Shown: positions 53,445 through 63,525, numbered from the stretch's first letter. The stretch is 64,000 nucleotides of DNA from an uncultured Muribaculum sp. (GCA_910578835.1 CAJTSK010000005.1:1-64000), one strand, 5' to 3'. The notes: generated by a model from the letters alone, not told the origin. A program made the numbers and translations.

Positions 53445-56400
53445 TCAATATTCATCCCAGCTACGAATTTCGATGTCATCGACACTCATGTGCGTGAACG
53501 CGTTGATAAATGCCGAGGCAAGACGAGCATTGGTGAGCAACGGCACATTGAGGTCGATTGCCGCACGGCGTATGCGGTAGCCATTGGTAAGCTCGGTCTC
53601 CGAAAGGTTTTTGGGTATGTTGACAACCAGGTCAATAGCCTTGTCATGAAGAAGCGAAAGCGCCTGAGGCTGCATGTCGGGCTGACTGGGCCAATAGACC
53701 TTTATAGCCGGAATACCGTTGTCGGTAAGGAACTGATGGGTACCACCGGTAGCATACAAGCTGTAACCGGAATTATGAAGCTCGTGGGCAGCATCAAGCA
53801 TCGCCGCCTTCTGCTTGGCAGTACCTGTCGACAGAAGCACACCCTTACCCTTTGACGGGATACGCATACCCACAGAAAGCATCGCCTTCAGTATAGCCTC
53901 GTCAGTGTCGGCACCGATACATCCTACCTCGCCGGTCGACGACATGTCGACACCAAGCACGGGGTCGGCACCCTGAAGACGGGAGAATGAGAACTGCGAA
54001 GCCTTTATGCCCACGTAGTCAAGGTCAAACGCGTTTTTATGCGGTTTCTCGACATCATGACCGAGCATGACGCGGGTAGCTATATCAATAAAGTTGAGTT
54101 TCAACACCTTGCTCACAAAGGGGAATGAACGCGATGCCCTGAGGTTACACTCAATCACCTTGATATCATTGTTTTTGGCAAGGAACTGTATATTAAACGG
54201 GCCGGAAATGTCAAGCGCCTTGGCTATCTTCTGACTTACTTTCTTTATGCGTCGTATAGTCTCCACATAAAGTTTCTGCGGCGGGAACTGGATAGTGGCG
54301 TCACCCGAGTGTACACCGGCAAACTCGATATGCTCAGAGATGGCATACACCTTTATCTCGCCATTCTGCGCCACGGCATCCATCTCGATTTCCTTGGCAT
54401 TCTGGATAAACTCCGTCACAACGACAGGATGCTGCTTGGACACATTTGCCGCCAGACGCAGGAAGCGTTCAAGCTCCTCATTGTTGCTGCACACATTCAT
54501 GGCTGCACCGGAAAGCACATAGCTCGGACGCACAAGCACCGGGAATCCTACCTCATCAATAAACTTATTGATGTCGTCAAACGATGTCAGCTCCCTCCAG
54601 CGGGGCTGGTCGACTCCTATGCGGTCAAGCATTGCCGAGAACTTATGGCGGTCTTCCGCATTGTCAATAGACTTGGCGGAAGTTCCGAGAATGGGCACAC
54701 CGGCATCATCAAGACGCGTGGCAAGATTATTGGGTATCTGACCGCCCACCGACAATATCACGCCATGAGGCTGCTCAAGGTCAAGAATATCCATCACGCG
54801 TTCATAGGTAAGCTCGTCGAAATAGAGTCGGTCACACATATCATAATCAGTCGACACAGTCTCGGGATTGTAGTTAATCATCACCGAGCGCCAGCCCTCA
54901 CGCTTCACGGTCATAAGAGCGTTGACCGAACACCAGTCAAACTCTACCGAGCTACCGATGCGGTAAGCACCCGAGCCGAGCACTACAATCGAGCGGTGGT
55001 CGTGGAGATAGTTCACATCGTCGGCAGTACCGTTGTAAGTAAGATAAAGGTAATTGGTCATCGCGGGATATTCGGCTGCAAGAGTGTCAATCTGCTTCAC
55101 CACAGGGACTATACCGAGCGATTTGCGCAGCCCCCTTATCTCAGCCACTGCACCTTCCACATCGGTCAGCCCCTCCTTGTGGAGCGCACGCGCAATCTGG
55201 AAGTCACTGAATCCCTGCTCCTTTGCCTGACGCAACAGCGTAGCCGGCAATTGCGACAGATCATTATAGGTCTCCATCTCATCGGCTGTCATCACTATAT
55301 TATACAGCTTATAGAGGAACCACCTGTCTATCTTTGTAAGCTCATGGATACGCTCTACGGAATATCCCCCGCGCATCGCCTTTGATATCACGAATATACG
55401 CTTGTCGGTAGGCTCTTTAAGCGCACGGTCAATGTCGGCTATCTTGATTTCCTTATTCTCTACAAAGCCGTGCATGCCCTGACCTATCATGCGGAGACCT
55501 TTCTGAATAGCCTCTTCAAATGTACGTCCGATTGACATCACCTCTCCCACCGACTTCATCGATGAGCCGATTTCACGCTTCACGCCGTGGAATTTACCAA
55601 GGTCCCAACGCGGAATCTTCACCACGATATAATCAAGCGCCGGCTCAAAGAAAGCCGAAGTCTCCTTGGTCACAGAGTTTTTCAAATCAAACAGACCGTA
55701 GCCGAGACCAAGCTTCGCGGCAACAAAGGCAAGCGGATATCCTGTAGCCTTCGATGCAAGCGCCGATGAACGCGACAAACGCGCATTGACTTCAATCACA
55801 CGGTAATCCATCGACGAGGGGTCAAAGGCATACTGCACGTTACACTCGCCGACGATACCTATATGGCGTATAATCTTTATTGCAAGTTTGCGTAGATAGT
55901 GGTAATCCTCATTGGAGAGCGTCTGTGAGGGGGCGACCACGATTGACTCGCCGGTGTGAATGCCCAGCGGGTCAAAATTTTCCATGTTACATACCGTGAT
56001 GCAGTTGTCAAAGCGGTCACGCACCACCTCATATTCCACTTCTTTCCATCCTTTAAGCGACTTTTCGACAAGCACCTGGGGTGAAAAAGCCAACGCTTTT
56101 TCCACCAAGGCAACAAGCTGTTGCTCATCGTCGCAAAAGCCGCTCCCGAGTCCGCCAAGTGCATATGCCGCACGCACGATTACCGGATAGCCAAGTGCAT
56201 TAGCAGCCGAGATGGCATCGTGGACGGTGCTTACAGCCTCACTCTTGATGGTCTTTACATTAATCTGGTCAAGTTTCTTTACAAAAAGCTCACGGTCTTC
56301 AGTGTCCATGATAGCTCTTACCGGTGTGCCAAGCACCTTCACGTCATATTTGTCAAGCACCCCGCTTTCATAGAGAGCCACACCACAGTTAAGAGCCGTC

Positions 56401-56675
56401 TGTCCGCCAAATGCAAGCATTATGCCCTCGGGACGCTCTTTCTCGATTACCTTCTCCACGAAATAGGGAGTCACCGGAAGGAAGTATATCTTATCGGCAA
56501 AACCGTCGGAAGTCTGAACGGTAGCAATATTTGGATTAATGAGCACAGTCTCTATCCCTTCTTCTTTCATCGCCTTAAGCGCCTGAGAACCGGAGTAGTC
56601 AAACTCGCCCGCCTCACCAATTTTCAACGCTCCGCTACCAAGGAGCAAAACTTTCTTTATCGAATCTTTATTCAT
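53445..56675 (-). CDS. carB: Carbamoyl-phosphate synthase large subunit
   Basis: 1076 residues, full length. Two ATP-grasp halves (about 1-550 and 551-935) carry the repeated VLGSGALKIGEAGEFDYSG / VLGSGAYRIGSSVEFDWC openings. A C-terminal MGS-like allosteric domain (about 936-1076) follows. It makes carbamoyl phosphate from bicarbonate, ammonia from CarA, and two ATP, for UMP and arginine. carA lies 21 bases upstream. The promoter of tRNA-Pro lies just before its stop. Confidence 0.96.
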   Translation of the reverse strand: MNKDSIKKVLLLGSGALKIGEAGEFDYSGSQALKAMKEEGIETVLINPNIATVQTSDGFADKIYFLPVTPYFVEKVIEKERPEGIMLAFGGQTALNCGVALYESGVLDKYDVKVLGTPVRAIMDTEDRELFVKKLDQINVKTIKSEAVSTVHDAISAANALGYPVIVRAAYALGGLGSGFCDDEQQLVALVEKALAFSPQVLVEKSLKGWKEVEYEVVRDRFDNCITVCNMENFDPLGIHTGESIVVAPSQTLSNEDYHYLRKLAIKIIRHIGIVGECNVQYAFDPSSMDYRVIEVNARLSRSSALASKATGYPLAFVAAKLGLGYGLFDLKNSVTKETSAFFEPALDYIVVKIPRWDLGKFHGVKREIGSSMKSVGEVMSIGRTFEEAIQKGLRMIGQGMHGFVENKEIKIADIDRALKEPTDKRIFVISKAMRGGYSVERIHELTKIDRWFLYKLYNIVMTADEMETYNDLSQLPATLLRQAKEQGFSDFQIARALHKEGLTDVEGAVAEIRGLRKSLGIVPVVKQIDTLAAEYPAMTNYLYLTYNGTADDVNYLHDHRSIVVLGSGAYRIGSSVEFDWCSVNALMTVKREGWRSVMINYNPETVSTDYDMCDRLYFDELTYERVMDILDLEQPHGVILSVGGQIPNNLATRLDDAGVPILGTSAKSIDNAEDRHKFSAMLDRIGVDQPRWRELTSFDDINKFIDEVGFPVLVRPSYVLSGAAMNVCSNNEELERFLRLAANVSKQHPVVVTEFIQNAKEIEMDAVAQNGEIKVYAISEHIEFAGVHSGDATIQFPPQKLYVETIRRIKKVSQKIAKALDISGPFNIQFLAKNNDIKVIECNLRASRSFPFVSKVLKLNFIDIATRVMLGHDVEKPHKNAFDLDYVGIKASQFSFSRLQGADPVLGVDMSSTGEVGCIGADTDEAILKAMLSVGMRIPSKGKGVLLSTGTAKQKAAMLDAAHELHNSGYSLYATGGTHQFLTDNGIPAIKVYWPSQPDMQPQALSLLHDKAIDLVVNIPKNLSETELTNGYRIRRAAIDLNVPLLTNARLASAFINAFTHMSVDDIEIRSWDEY

Positions 56676-56696
56676 CTCTTGCAGTATTGCCGTAGG

Positions 56697-57767
56697 TTAC
56701 AACATGTTAATAAACTCATCAAACAGAAACTCGGTGTCTTTCGGACCGGAAGAAGCCTCCGGGTGGAACTGCGCCGAGAAAAATGGCTTGGTCTTATGGC
56801 GGATGCCCTCATTTGTACCATCATTCATGTTGATGAAAAGCGGCTCCCAGTCAGCGGGAAGCGAAGAATTGTCGACAGCAAAGCCGTGATTCTGGGATGT
56901 GATATAACACTTTTCAGTACCGACACGACGCACCGGCTGATTGTGGCTGCGGTGTCCGTAAGAGAGTTTGTAAGTCTTTGCACCAGCCGCCTTGGACAGT
57001 AACTGATTGCCCATACATATTCCACATATCGGCTTTCCTATCTCTATTGCTTTTTTGATATTGTCGACAGTCTTTTCCGCCATGTCGGGGTTGCCCGGAC
57101 CATTGGAAATAAAGAGCCCGTCGTAAGGAATAGACGTAAAGTCATAATCCCAAGGCACACGTATCACCTTTACACCGCGGCGGGTAAGACATCGTATTAT
57201 ATTATGCTTCACCCCACAATCTACAAGCACCACTGTCTTGAGACCTTCACCATGCACCTCAACGCGCTTGCAGCTCACCTTAGCCACCAGATTTTCTGCA
57301 TTGGGATCGTAGAACGGCACATCGTCGGCACCATCCACAATAATTTTACCGAGCATCGAACCATGCTCACGCAGATGCTTTGTCAAGCCACGGGTGTCAA
57401 TACCATAGACACCTACAATCTTCTCTTCTTTAAGCCAGTCGGCAAGGGAGCGGTCAGCCTGCCAGTGGCTATGATCCCAGGAATAATCCTGTGCCACAAT
57501 AGCCTTGCAATGGATATGCTCACTCTCGTAATACTCGCTTACGTCATCTTTCTCCCGACAGGGAGGCACACCATAATTACCGAGGATAGGATAGGTAGTG
57601 ACCAGAATCTGACCCTCATAGGAAGGGTCGGTAAGACTTTCCGGATATCCGGTCATAGCCGTGTTAAACACTACTTCACCGGCTGTTGATGAATCATAAC
57701 CAAATGACTTTCCTTCAAAGACAGTGCCGTCTTCAAGTATGAGCCGGGCTTTTTTTATTTCGCGCAT
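56697..57767 (-). CDS. carA: Carbamoyl-phosphate synthase small subunit (glutamine amidotransferase)
   Basis: 356 residues. The N-terminal swivel domain is about 1-150. The class I amidotransferase domain has the nucleophile Cys in GICMGNQ, with Asn where many CarA proteins have His, and the dyad HPE in QFHPEA. It hydrolyses glutamine and passes ammonia to CarB. First gene of carA-carB. Confidence 0.95.
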   Translation of the reverse strand: MREIKKARLILEDGTVFEGKSFGYDSSTAGEVVFNTAMTGYPESLTDPSYEGQILVTTYPILGNYGVPPCREKDDVSEYYESEHIHCKAIVAQDYSWDHSHWQADRSLADWLKEEKIVGVYGIDTRGLTKHLREHGSMLGKIIVDGADDVPFYDPNAENLVAKVSCKRVEVHGEGLKTVVLVDCGVKHNIIRCLTRRGVKVIRVPWDYDFTSIPYDGLFISNGPGNPDMAEKTVDNIKKAIEIGKPICGICMGNQLLSKAAGAKTYKLSYGHRSHNQPVRRVGTEKCYITSQNHGFAVDNSSLPADWEPLFINMNDGTNEGIRHKTKPFFSAQFHPEASSGPKDTEFLFDEFINML

Positions 57768-57834
57768 ACGATAGAAAATATGATGGTGGAATAATAATCT
57801 AAAAATTCACAGGCTTTCTATCGTGAAAACCGTG

Positions 57835-57842
57835 CAAAGTTA
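57835..57842 (-). promoter_or_regulatory. Promoter -7 box for carA-carB
   Basis: Minus strand TAACTTTG, 67 bases upstream of the carA ATG. The leader in between shows the same short sequence CTTTCTATCG near both ends (a direct/inverted pair with CGATAGAAA), which may pair. Confidence 0.5.
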
Positions 57843-57924
57843 GTAATTATTTCGATATTGACTATCACGATGCCACAAAAAATCTCAAATCCGCGTCATT
57901 TTCCCTGAATTAACCACTCTTTAG

Positions 57925-57932
57925 TATCTTTG
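57925..57932 (+). promoter_or_regulatory. Orphan promoter -7 box facing the sensor-kinase 3' end
   Basis: TATCTTTG on the plus strand with no known plus gene behind it. The only ORF is a 33-codon one from the ATG at 57969, which runs into the antisense of the kinase gene. Confidence 0.35.
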
Positions 57933-58017
57933 CGCCACAAAAAAAGAAAGACGATTTAACACCAGCCATGTTGCCACACAAAAACAACATCACATTGTAC
58001 AGGAGGCTGAAATGCTC

Positions 58018-59955
58018 TCAGTCAAGAAATGGAAATACAAATATAAACTTGCAGCCGGTAGTATAATCAGGATCAATGACCACTGTGCCGCCTATACGGT
58101 TGGCCGCCGCGCGACATATCGCAAGACCGAGTCCGCCACCTTGCTTAAACTGGTCAAGCTTGGTAAAGCGTTCAAACACCAGCTCATGCTTGTCGGCAGG
58201 TATGCCATAACCGGTGTCGGTCACTGATACCCGCATCTTCTTGTTGCCGGGCAATATCTCGCAATGGAGAGTGACATTTCCGCTTATAGTGAACTTGAAG
58301 GCATTGTGGAGCAGATTGACTATCACCAGCTCCACCATGTGGCGGTACATAAGGCGCGGACGGTCGTCGGCAGGAGGAATCATGACAAACTCTACATCAT
58401 CGTTGATTTTAGACTCTACCTGACGCAATGCCACGCGACACAATTCCGACATGACCACAGGTTGCGGCGTGTCCTTGCCATCACCGGCATCAAGATTGGA
58501 AAGCTCCACGACATCACCTATCAGCTTCAGCAGGTCGTTGCTGTTGCGCTCGATTATGGATGCATATTTCTTCATCGGTCCGGCATTAGTGTTGGCGTTG
58601 GCAAACACCTGTGCAAAACCGACAATCGCATTTAACGGGGTGCGTATCTCGTGATTGACATTCTGGATAAACGAAGTCTTCATCTCACTCGCCTTTTCAG
58701 CGGCATCCTTGGCGCGTTCAAGCTCCTTGCTCTGGGTTTCGAGCAGATTACGATACTTCCCTATACGGCGTATATATAATATCGAAACGACAAGACCGCC
58801 GATAAGTAAAAATCCGATTATGCACACCACAATAATCTGTCTCTTATACTGCCCCCAGAAAGTCACCGGACGATTGATTATCTCAGAGCCAGCCGGCAGC
58901 AATGACTCGTCAACATCAAGCAGTTCCAACCGCTCGCTGTCAAACACATACTTCGAGTCGACAAGTTGCAGCCCCACCGACGACTTGCCGCCGGAACGCA
59001 CAAAGTCAATACATTGGCGGGCGATATCCTCGGCATAATTCTTATAGTCGGGTATATAACCTCCCAACACCCAGTGTCCCATACCGATAGAGGAGATGGT
59101 AAACGCAGGCAGAGATGGATTGGCATCACGGAGCACATATGTAGTGCTTTTCAGCACAAAGTCATCTGACGGACCGACACGCCAAGTTCCGCAGAGCAAC
59201 ACACAATGAGGCGACATTCCTCCAATGCGGTGGCTCACTTCCAGAAGTGACTCAACCCTGCCGTCAAGAAACGAGAAGGCATATTCGGGATATTTCGCCA
59301 TCTCATCCTTCACCAGAGCCTGCATGCTTACGCCTCCGAAGCTATTGTCGGAAAGAAACACAAGCTCGCGGGTAAAGGGAAAGAGCTTCTTTACCAACGC
59401 TATGTTCTCATAAAGACGGTATTGATATACATATCCGCCGACAATGTTAAAGTCCGGGAAATTTTTCATGACATCCATTGACTGCGGCATCCATGTTTCC
59501 AGATTTACTGAGTCGGGAGGGGTAAGAATAGTATTGCGGCTCACCATGCCACACATCACCGGAAGTTTCTTGTATTCAGGATTGTCCTGCGACAGGAATG
59601 CACTCCACGCCTCCTGACCGAACACGACCACGACACCGGGAGCATTGTCACCGACATGCTTCGACAGTATAGCCCCCATACGCTCCTTCCAGGTCTTAGC
59701 CTCGGAATAAGCAAGACAGTTGAGGCTTTCAACCATAATCATATCAGAGTCGGCACCATATTTATCGAATGCACCGACGAACGATGACAAAGAAGATGCC
59801 ATCGATTGAGTGTCAGGATTATATGATGTTATAACCAATATGCCCTTATTGCTCCCTGCCCTTACAGAAACCGGTAAGACAAAACACAATAAAAACAAAA
59901 ACAGACACAGTGAAGCAAACCTATTGCTCAATCTCATTCGCCAATTTGTACGCAT
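58018..59955 (-). CDS. Orphan sensor histidine kinase with a periplasmic binding-protein-like sensor
   Basis: 645 residues from the ATG at 59955; a TTG two codons earlier is possible. A signal/anchor (about 12-33) precedes a periplasmic domain (about 38-370) resembling the ABC-type substrate-binding domain (GILVITSYNPDTQSM, VVVFGQEAW). One TM helix is at about 372-395 and a short coiled linker at 400-425. HisKA has the phospho-acceptor in NVNHEIRTPLNA (about 435) and HATPase has N (NLLHNAFKF), GYGIP and GGGLGLAI. There is no receiver or DNA-binding domain, and no response regulator lies beside it. Ligand unknown. Confidence 0.85.
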   Translation of the reverse strand: MRTNWRMRLSNRFASLCLFLFLLCFVLPVSVRAGSNKGILVITSYNPDTQSMASSLSSFVGAFDKYGADSDMIMVESLNCLAYSEAKTWKERMGAILSKHVGDNAPGVVVVFGQEAWSAFLSQDNPEYKKLPVMCGMVSRNTILTPPDSVNLETWMPQSMDVMKNFPDFNIVGGYVYQYRLYENIALVKKLFPFTRELVFLSDNSFGGVSMQALVKDEMAKYPEYAFSFLDGRVESLLEVSHRIGGMSPHCVLLCGTWRVGPSDDFVLKSTTYVLRDANPSLPAFTISSIGMGHWVLGGYIPDYKNYAEDIARQCIDFVRSGGKSSVGLQLVDSKYVFDSERLELLDVDESLLPAGSEIINRPVTFWGQYKRQIIVVCIIGFLLIGGLVVSILYIRRIGKYRNLLETQSKELERAKDAAEKASEMKTSFIQNVNHEIRTPLNAIVGFAQVFANANTNAGPMKKYASIIERNSNDLLKLIGDVVELSNLDAGDGKDTPQPVVMSELCRVALRQVESKINDDVEFVMIPPADDRPRLMYRHMVELVIVNLLHNAFKFTISGNVTLHCEILPGNKKMRVSVTDTGYGIPADKHELVFERFTKLDQFKQGGGLGLAICRAAANRIGGTVVIDPDYTTGCKFIFVFPFLD

Positions 59956-59972
59956 ACACAAGTGATGATGCG

Positions 59973-59980
59973 CAAAATTA
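59973..59980 (-). promoter_or_regulatory. Promoter -7 box for the sensor kinase
   Basis: Minus strand TAATTTTG, 17 bases before the ATG at 59955. Confidence 0.45.
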
Positions 59981-60056
59981 GTACTAATTTCCTAATTAAT
60001 ACATCCCAACACAATTAAAAATTTGTGAATTAACACTTTTTGGTTAACTGCCTACA

Positions 60057-60081
60057 AAAAAGCACACCCCGAGAGATGTGC
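60057..60081 (-). terminator. Terminator after the nitroreductase gene
   Basis: Five-pair stem GCACA/TGTGC with a 10-base loop, followed on the minus strand by TTTTTTG. Confidence 0.6.
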
Positions 60082-60131
60082 CTTATGTTTGAAAACAATC
60101 AAAAGCCTTAGACCCTTGTTAATGCCGGGGG

Positions 60132-60878
60132 CTAATAACACATGTCGAAGCCACGTCGCCGCAACGAATCGAGAGTCTTGTAGGACATCGCCTCCCGATA
60201 ATAGCCTATAATATGGTCAGCCCAGTCATTGTCGGTCTTCATCCCGGCACGGTTGGCATTATACTCGGTAATCTCGCGGTCGTAGTCGAGCAGGTCGTGT
60301 ACAAGGTCGTCCTGACGGTACTTGTTCTTAAATATCACAAGGTCTTTCTGCTGCTTTGGCTTTATGTCGGGCATCTCGCGGGGCACACCTATGGCAAGAC
60401 CGCACACCACAAACACTTTCTGCGGCAGCTTCATCAAACGCGCTATCGCATCGGGAGCCGCAGTACGCGCATACCCTATCGGACATGTGCCAAGCCCGCA
60501 AGCCTCGGCTGCGGTAAGAGCATTCATCATCGCAAGTGTAGCATCGACCACCCCTACGATTACGCCGTCGGCAGTAAGTTGAAAATCGGGCATATCGATA
60601 CCCTTTGCCTCGGCAATCTTGGTAATCTTATTATAGTCGGCACAAAAGAGCAGGAAATGACGGCAGGTCTTCACCTGCTTTTGACCTGTAAGTTCATAGA
60701 TTTTTTCCTTAACCTCCTGGTCGTCGACATCAATCACAGAAAACTGCTGTCCGTTATAGCTCGTCGGCGTATTACGGATAGCCTCATAAATAAAATCCAT
60801 GGACTCGGAGGGGATATCCTCTCTCTCATAGCGACGTATGCTGCGACGCTCAAGTAATATTGACTTTATATCTTTCAT
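60132..60878 (-). CDS. Nitroreductase-family FMN oxidoreductase
   Basis: 248 residues from the ATG at 60878 (MKDIKSILLERRSIRRYER); the ORF extends 10 codons further to a TTG that I do not use. The family marks are RRSIRRYE near the start, NTPTSYNGQ, and the AEACGLGTCPIGY loop near 150. It would bind FMN as a dimer and reduce quinones or nitro compounds with NAD(P)H. A DUF6377 regulator gene lies upstream on the same strand, 68 bases away. Confidence 0.85.
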   Translation of the reverse strand: MKDIKSILLERRSIRRYEREDIPSESMDFIYEAIRNTPTSYNGQQFSVIDVDDQEVKEKIYELTGQKQVKTCRHFLLFCADYNKITKIAEAKGIDMPDFQLTADGVIVGVVDATLAMMNALTAAEACGLGTCPIGYARTAAPDAIARLMKLPQKVFVVCGLAIGVPREMPDIKPKQQKDLVIFKNKYRQDDLVHDLLDYDREITEYNANRAGMKTDNDWADHIIGYYREAMSYKTLDSLRRRGFDMCY

Positions 60879-60946
60879 GTGTTGATGTGAATTAACTGAT
60901 TGCGACAATTAAAACACACAACCTGTCGATTTTGTTCAGCGCAGCG

Positions 60947-62536
60947 TCAGGAAAGAGAGCCGATTTTCATGATTTCAGACTCGAAATTATCGCGGTCGAT
61001 GGCACGATTTTTCAATCTGTTGCGGTAGGCATATATCGTATGTACCGAATAATTAAGCACTTGCGCTATACGGGTACTTTCCTCTACCCCCAGTCGCATG
61101 AAGGCAAGTATGCGCAAATCGGTATTCATCAATTCACCCTCTTTTAACACTATTTTATCTTCAGGCTTAAACAGGGCGTTGACATCGGCGACAAATGTAG
61201 GATATATATGTAAAAACGCCTTGTCAAAGGTATCGTAAAACTCCTGACTCTGCTCTTCGACAAAACGCCCCGATTTTGTCATCTTATAAAGGTCGTCGGC
61301 GTGACCTGTCGATATCTTTCGCTCTGCAATCTTACAAAACTGGTTGAGCTTGTTCATGTAGATTGTACAAAGATTCAAAAACTGGCTCATGTACATCTCT
61401 TTCACGCGGTTGGCGTTGGCAAGCACCATCTGGAGCTTTTCCATATGAGCCATTTCCTTGCGGAGCTTAATAAGTATTGTAATCACGGCAACCAGCATAA
61501 GCGCCATAGCGCCTATGGCAAAGTACAGCCTTCGCCGGCTGAGAGCAAGCGAGTCGCGGTAGGCAGCTGATATGACAGGGAGCGCCTCTGAGGTCTGCAA
61601 GATACGCATAGAAGCATGACAATCCACCGCATAAGCGAGTGCCACCGATAGATATTCGTAAGCTCTCGCGGTCTCCTGACGGTCATAAAGGGCAATGCCA
61701 AGCTCCTGCAACGACACCATTTCACGCGTCGCGCTCTGAATATCGGCTACCGCCGACTTGGCAAGATAATATATCTGTGAATCGGTGTCACCTCGATTTT
61801 TCGAAATCATGCTCATTATGTGTGACGCACGAGCCGCTATATTAGTATTGCCGGGAATCGAGTCAAGCAGGTCGTGGAGCACCGCCTTAGCCTCCGACGG
61901 TCTGCCGGTAAGGTAAAAATACTCCCCTTGATTAAACTGATATTTTTCCGAGCCTTCAGGCAGCTCCTCAAGCAGCTGACGCTGGATGTCAATCGACTTG
62001 TCAAGCCAGCGGTCATACTCATCACGGTAGCTTACAAAAAATGATGCCTGATAGCTATACATCTGTCGTCCGGCTTCAAGAGCCACGACACGCAAGTCAT
62101 GGCTCAGCGAGTCAATAGGTATATCTTCATACATCTCCACAGCCATTGCACCCAATCCGGCGACAGGCAACACGGCTATACGCTTCAATTTAAACTCCAT
62201 TGACTTATCAAGCTCACCGAGACGATAAGACAAAGCCTCGCCTCGCTCATAATTCACTATAGCCGAATCGGTAAGATACCCGGCATAGCAGTCGCCGAGT
62301 TGCAAGATAAGGTCGAGACGCCTGACATCGCGACGCGGCAGCTCGGTGATAAGACGGTTAAGCGAATCTATGCGCGAACTGCGACGCTTAAGATATATGT
62401 CACGGCGGTCAAGCTCCTTGTCGACATCTTCCAGCGCCGCCTCCACGTCGGGAGTGTTTACATCAAGGGCGGCATCAAGCCTCAGCCCCGCCAATGACAG
62501 TAACGACAATAAGATAACAGCCAAACACTTTTTCAC
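60947..62536 (-). CDS. DUF6377 membrane-anchored transcriptional regulator (GTG start)
   Basis: 529 residues starting with GTG at 62536, just ahead of a clear signal sequence (1-22). A long N-terminal region of TPR-like helices (about 50-325) is periplasmic by topology. One TM helix (about 335-356) follows, then a coiled coil, and a C-terminal LuxR-like HTH (about 470-520, EESTRIAQVLNYSVHTIYAYRNRLKNRA). This is the layout of the Bacteroidota DUF6377 proteins. It would link an envelope signal to transcription. Its target is unknown; nitroreductase gene downstream and AraC gene divergent are candidates. Confidence 0.75.
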   Translation of the reverse strand: MKKCLAVILLSLLSLAGLRLDAALDVNTPDVEAALEDVDKELDRRDIYLKRRSSRIDSLNRLITELPRRDVRRLDLILQLGDCYAGYLTDSAIVNYERGEALSYRLGELDKSMEFKLKRIAVLPVAGLGAMAVEMYEDIPIDSLSHDLRVVALEAGRQMYSYQASFFVSYRDEYDRWLDKSIDIQRQLLEELPEGSEKYQFNQGEYFYLTGRPSEAKAVLHDLLDSIPGNTNIAARASHIMSMISKNRGDTDSQIYYLAKSAVADIQSATREMVSLQELGIALYDRQETARAYEYLSVALAYAVDCHASMRILQTSEALPVISAAYRDSLALSRRRLYFAIGAMALMLVAVITILIKLRKEMAHMEKLQMVLANANRVKEMYMSQFLNLCTIYMNKLNQFCKIAERKISTGHADDLYKMTKSGRFVEEQSQEFYDTFDKAFLHIYPTFVADVNALFKPEDKIVLKEGELMNTDLRILAFMRLGVEESTRIAQVLNYSVHTIYAYRNRLKNRAIDRDNFESEIMKIGSLS

Positions 62537-62611
62537 AATTTCACCGGTTTATTATTCAGGGTGTAAATATAGCAATTTTTATCGGTATATTAAAAATTGA
62601 GTTAGATTTCG

Positions 62612-62619
62612 TATCTTTG
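62612..62619 (+). promoter_or_regulatory. Promoter -7 box for the AraC-type gene
   Basis: TATCTTTG, 27 bases before the ATG at 62647, in the divergent region with the DUF6377 gene. Confidence 0.55.
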
Positions 62620-62646
62620 TCATCATAATATCGCGTAGTATCTTCC

Positions 62647-63525
62647 ATGAGCATTACCACAATAGACCACATACCACAATCTTCGGAAATTGCGGCATAT
62701 ATCGACAACATAGCCGTGATTGACAGCCTCGACGACATAAAAGGACTTAAACTGCCGGCAAAAATCGACTTCATACTGTCGATACTCTGCGAACACGGCA
62801 CACTCACCTTCGACTATGACTCGACATCGCGCCATCTGTCAGAGCGTATGCTCATGATCATGAAGCCGGGACATGTATTGCGCTCCTATCAAGCATCGCC
62901 CGACTTCAGAGGTCACTTTATCGTGGCGAGCACTACCCTATTCGGCGACTCGATATCTACATTTTCCAAGATGCTCCCCTGCTTCATCCAGTTTCGCGAC
63001 AACCCGGTAATCACGCTCACGCCCGAAGACGTGGCGAGCCAGACAGAGCTACGCAAGTTACTGAGACGCAAAGCTTACGGCGCGGGCCATCAATACCGTG
63101 ACCAGGTAGTGAGGTCGGTACTTGAAACATTGTTTTACGAGACACTTGGACTATATAGCTCCTACCATAGCATCGACACAGGCTCAATCACGCGCCGTCG
63201 CGACGCGCTGCTCTATCGCTTCCTGCAAGAGGTAGAGGCTAATTGCCATAAAGAGCGGTCGGTAGCTTACTACGCCGGCAAGCTGTGTGTGTCGCCCAAA
63301 CATCTGTCAGCCACGATAAAAGAGGCAAGTGGACGCACCGCCGGCGAATGGATTGACTCATATGTGATACTTGAGGCAAAACTGCTGCTCCAGAACACCG
63401 GACTGACAATACAGGAAGTGAGCACAAAACTCAACTTTCCCAACCAGTCATTTTTCGGCAAATATTTCAAGCACCTTACCGGAATGTCGCCCCGACTGTT
63501 CCGCGCCAATTCATCGCAATCATAG
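62647..63525 (+). CDS. AraC-family transcriptional regulator
   Basis: 292 residues: a cupin-like N-terminal domain (about 20-110, TLTFDYDSTSRHL...MIMKPGHVL) and a C-terminal AraC domain (about 190-288). Both helix-turn-helix units are visible: SVAYYAGKLCVSPKHLSATIKEASG and TIQEVSTKLNFPNQSFFGKYFKHLTG. The ligand is unknown. It is a single-gene unit and lies divergent from the DUF6377 gene. Confidence 0.88.
   Translation: MSITTIDHIPQSSEIAAYIDNIAVIDSLDDIKGLKLPAKIDFILSILCEHGTLTFDYDSTSRHLSERMLMIMKPGHVLRSYQASPDFRGHFIVASTTLFGDSISTFSKMLPCFIQFRDNPVITLTPEDVASQTELRKLLRRKAYGAGHQYRDQVVRSVLETLFYETLGLYSSYHSIDTGSITRRRDALLYRFLQEVEANCHKERSVAYYAGKLCVSPKHLSATIKEASGRTAGEWIDSYVILEAKLLLQNTGLTIQEVSTKLNFPNQSFFGKYFKHLTGMSPRLFRANSSQS

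Noticed and set aside
54309..55385. 358-codon open frame on the plus strand inside carB
   Set aside because: It is antisense to a full-length, highly conserved carB and its translation has no domain; it is a shadow of a biased codon pattern.
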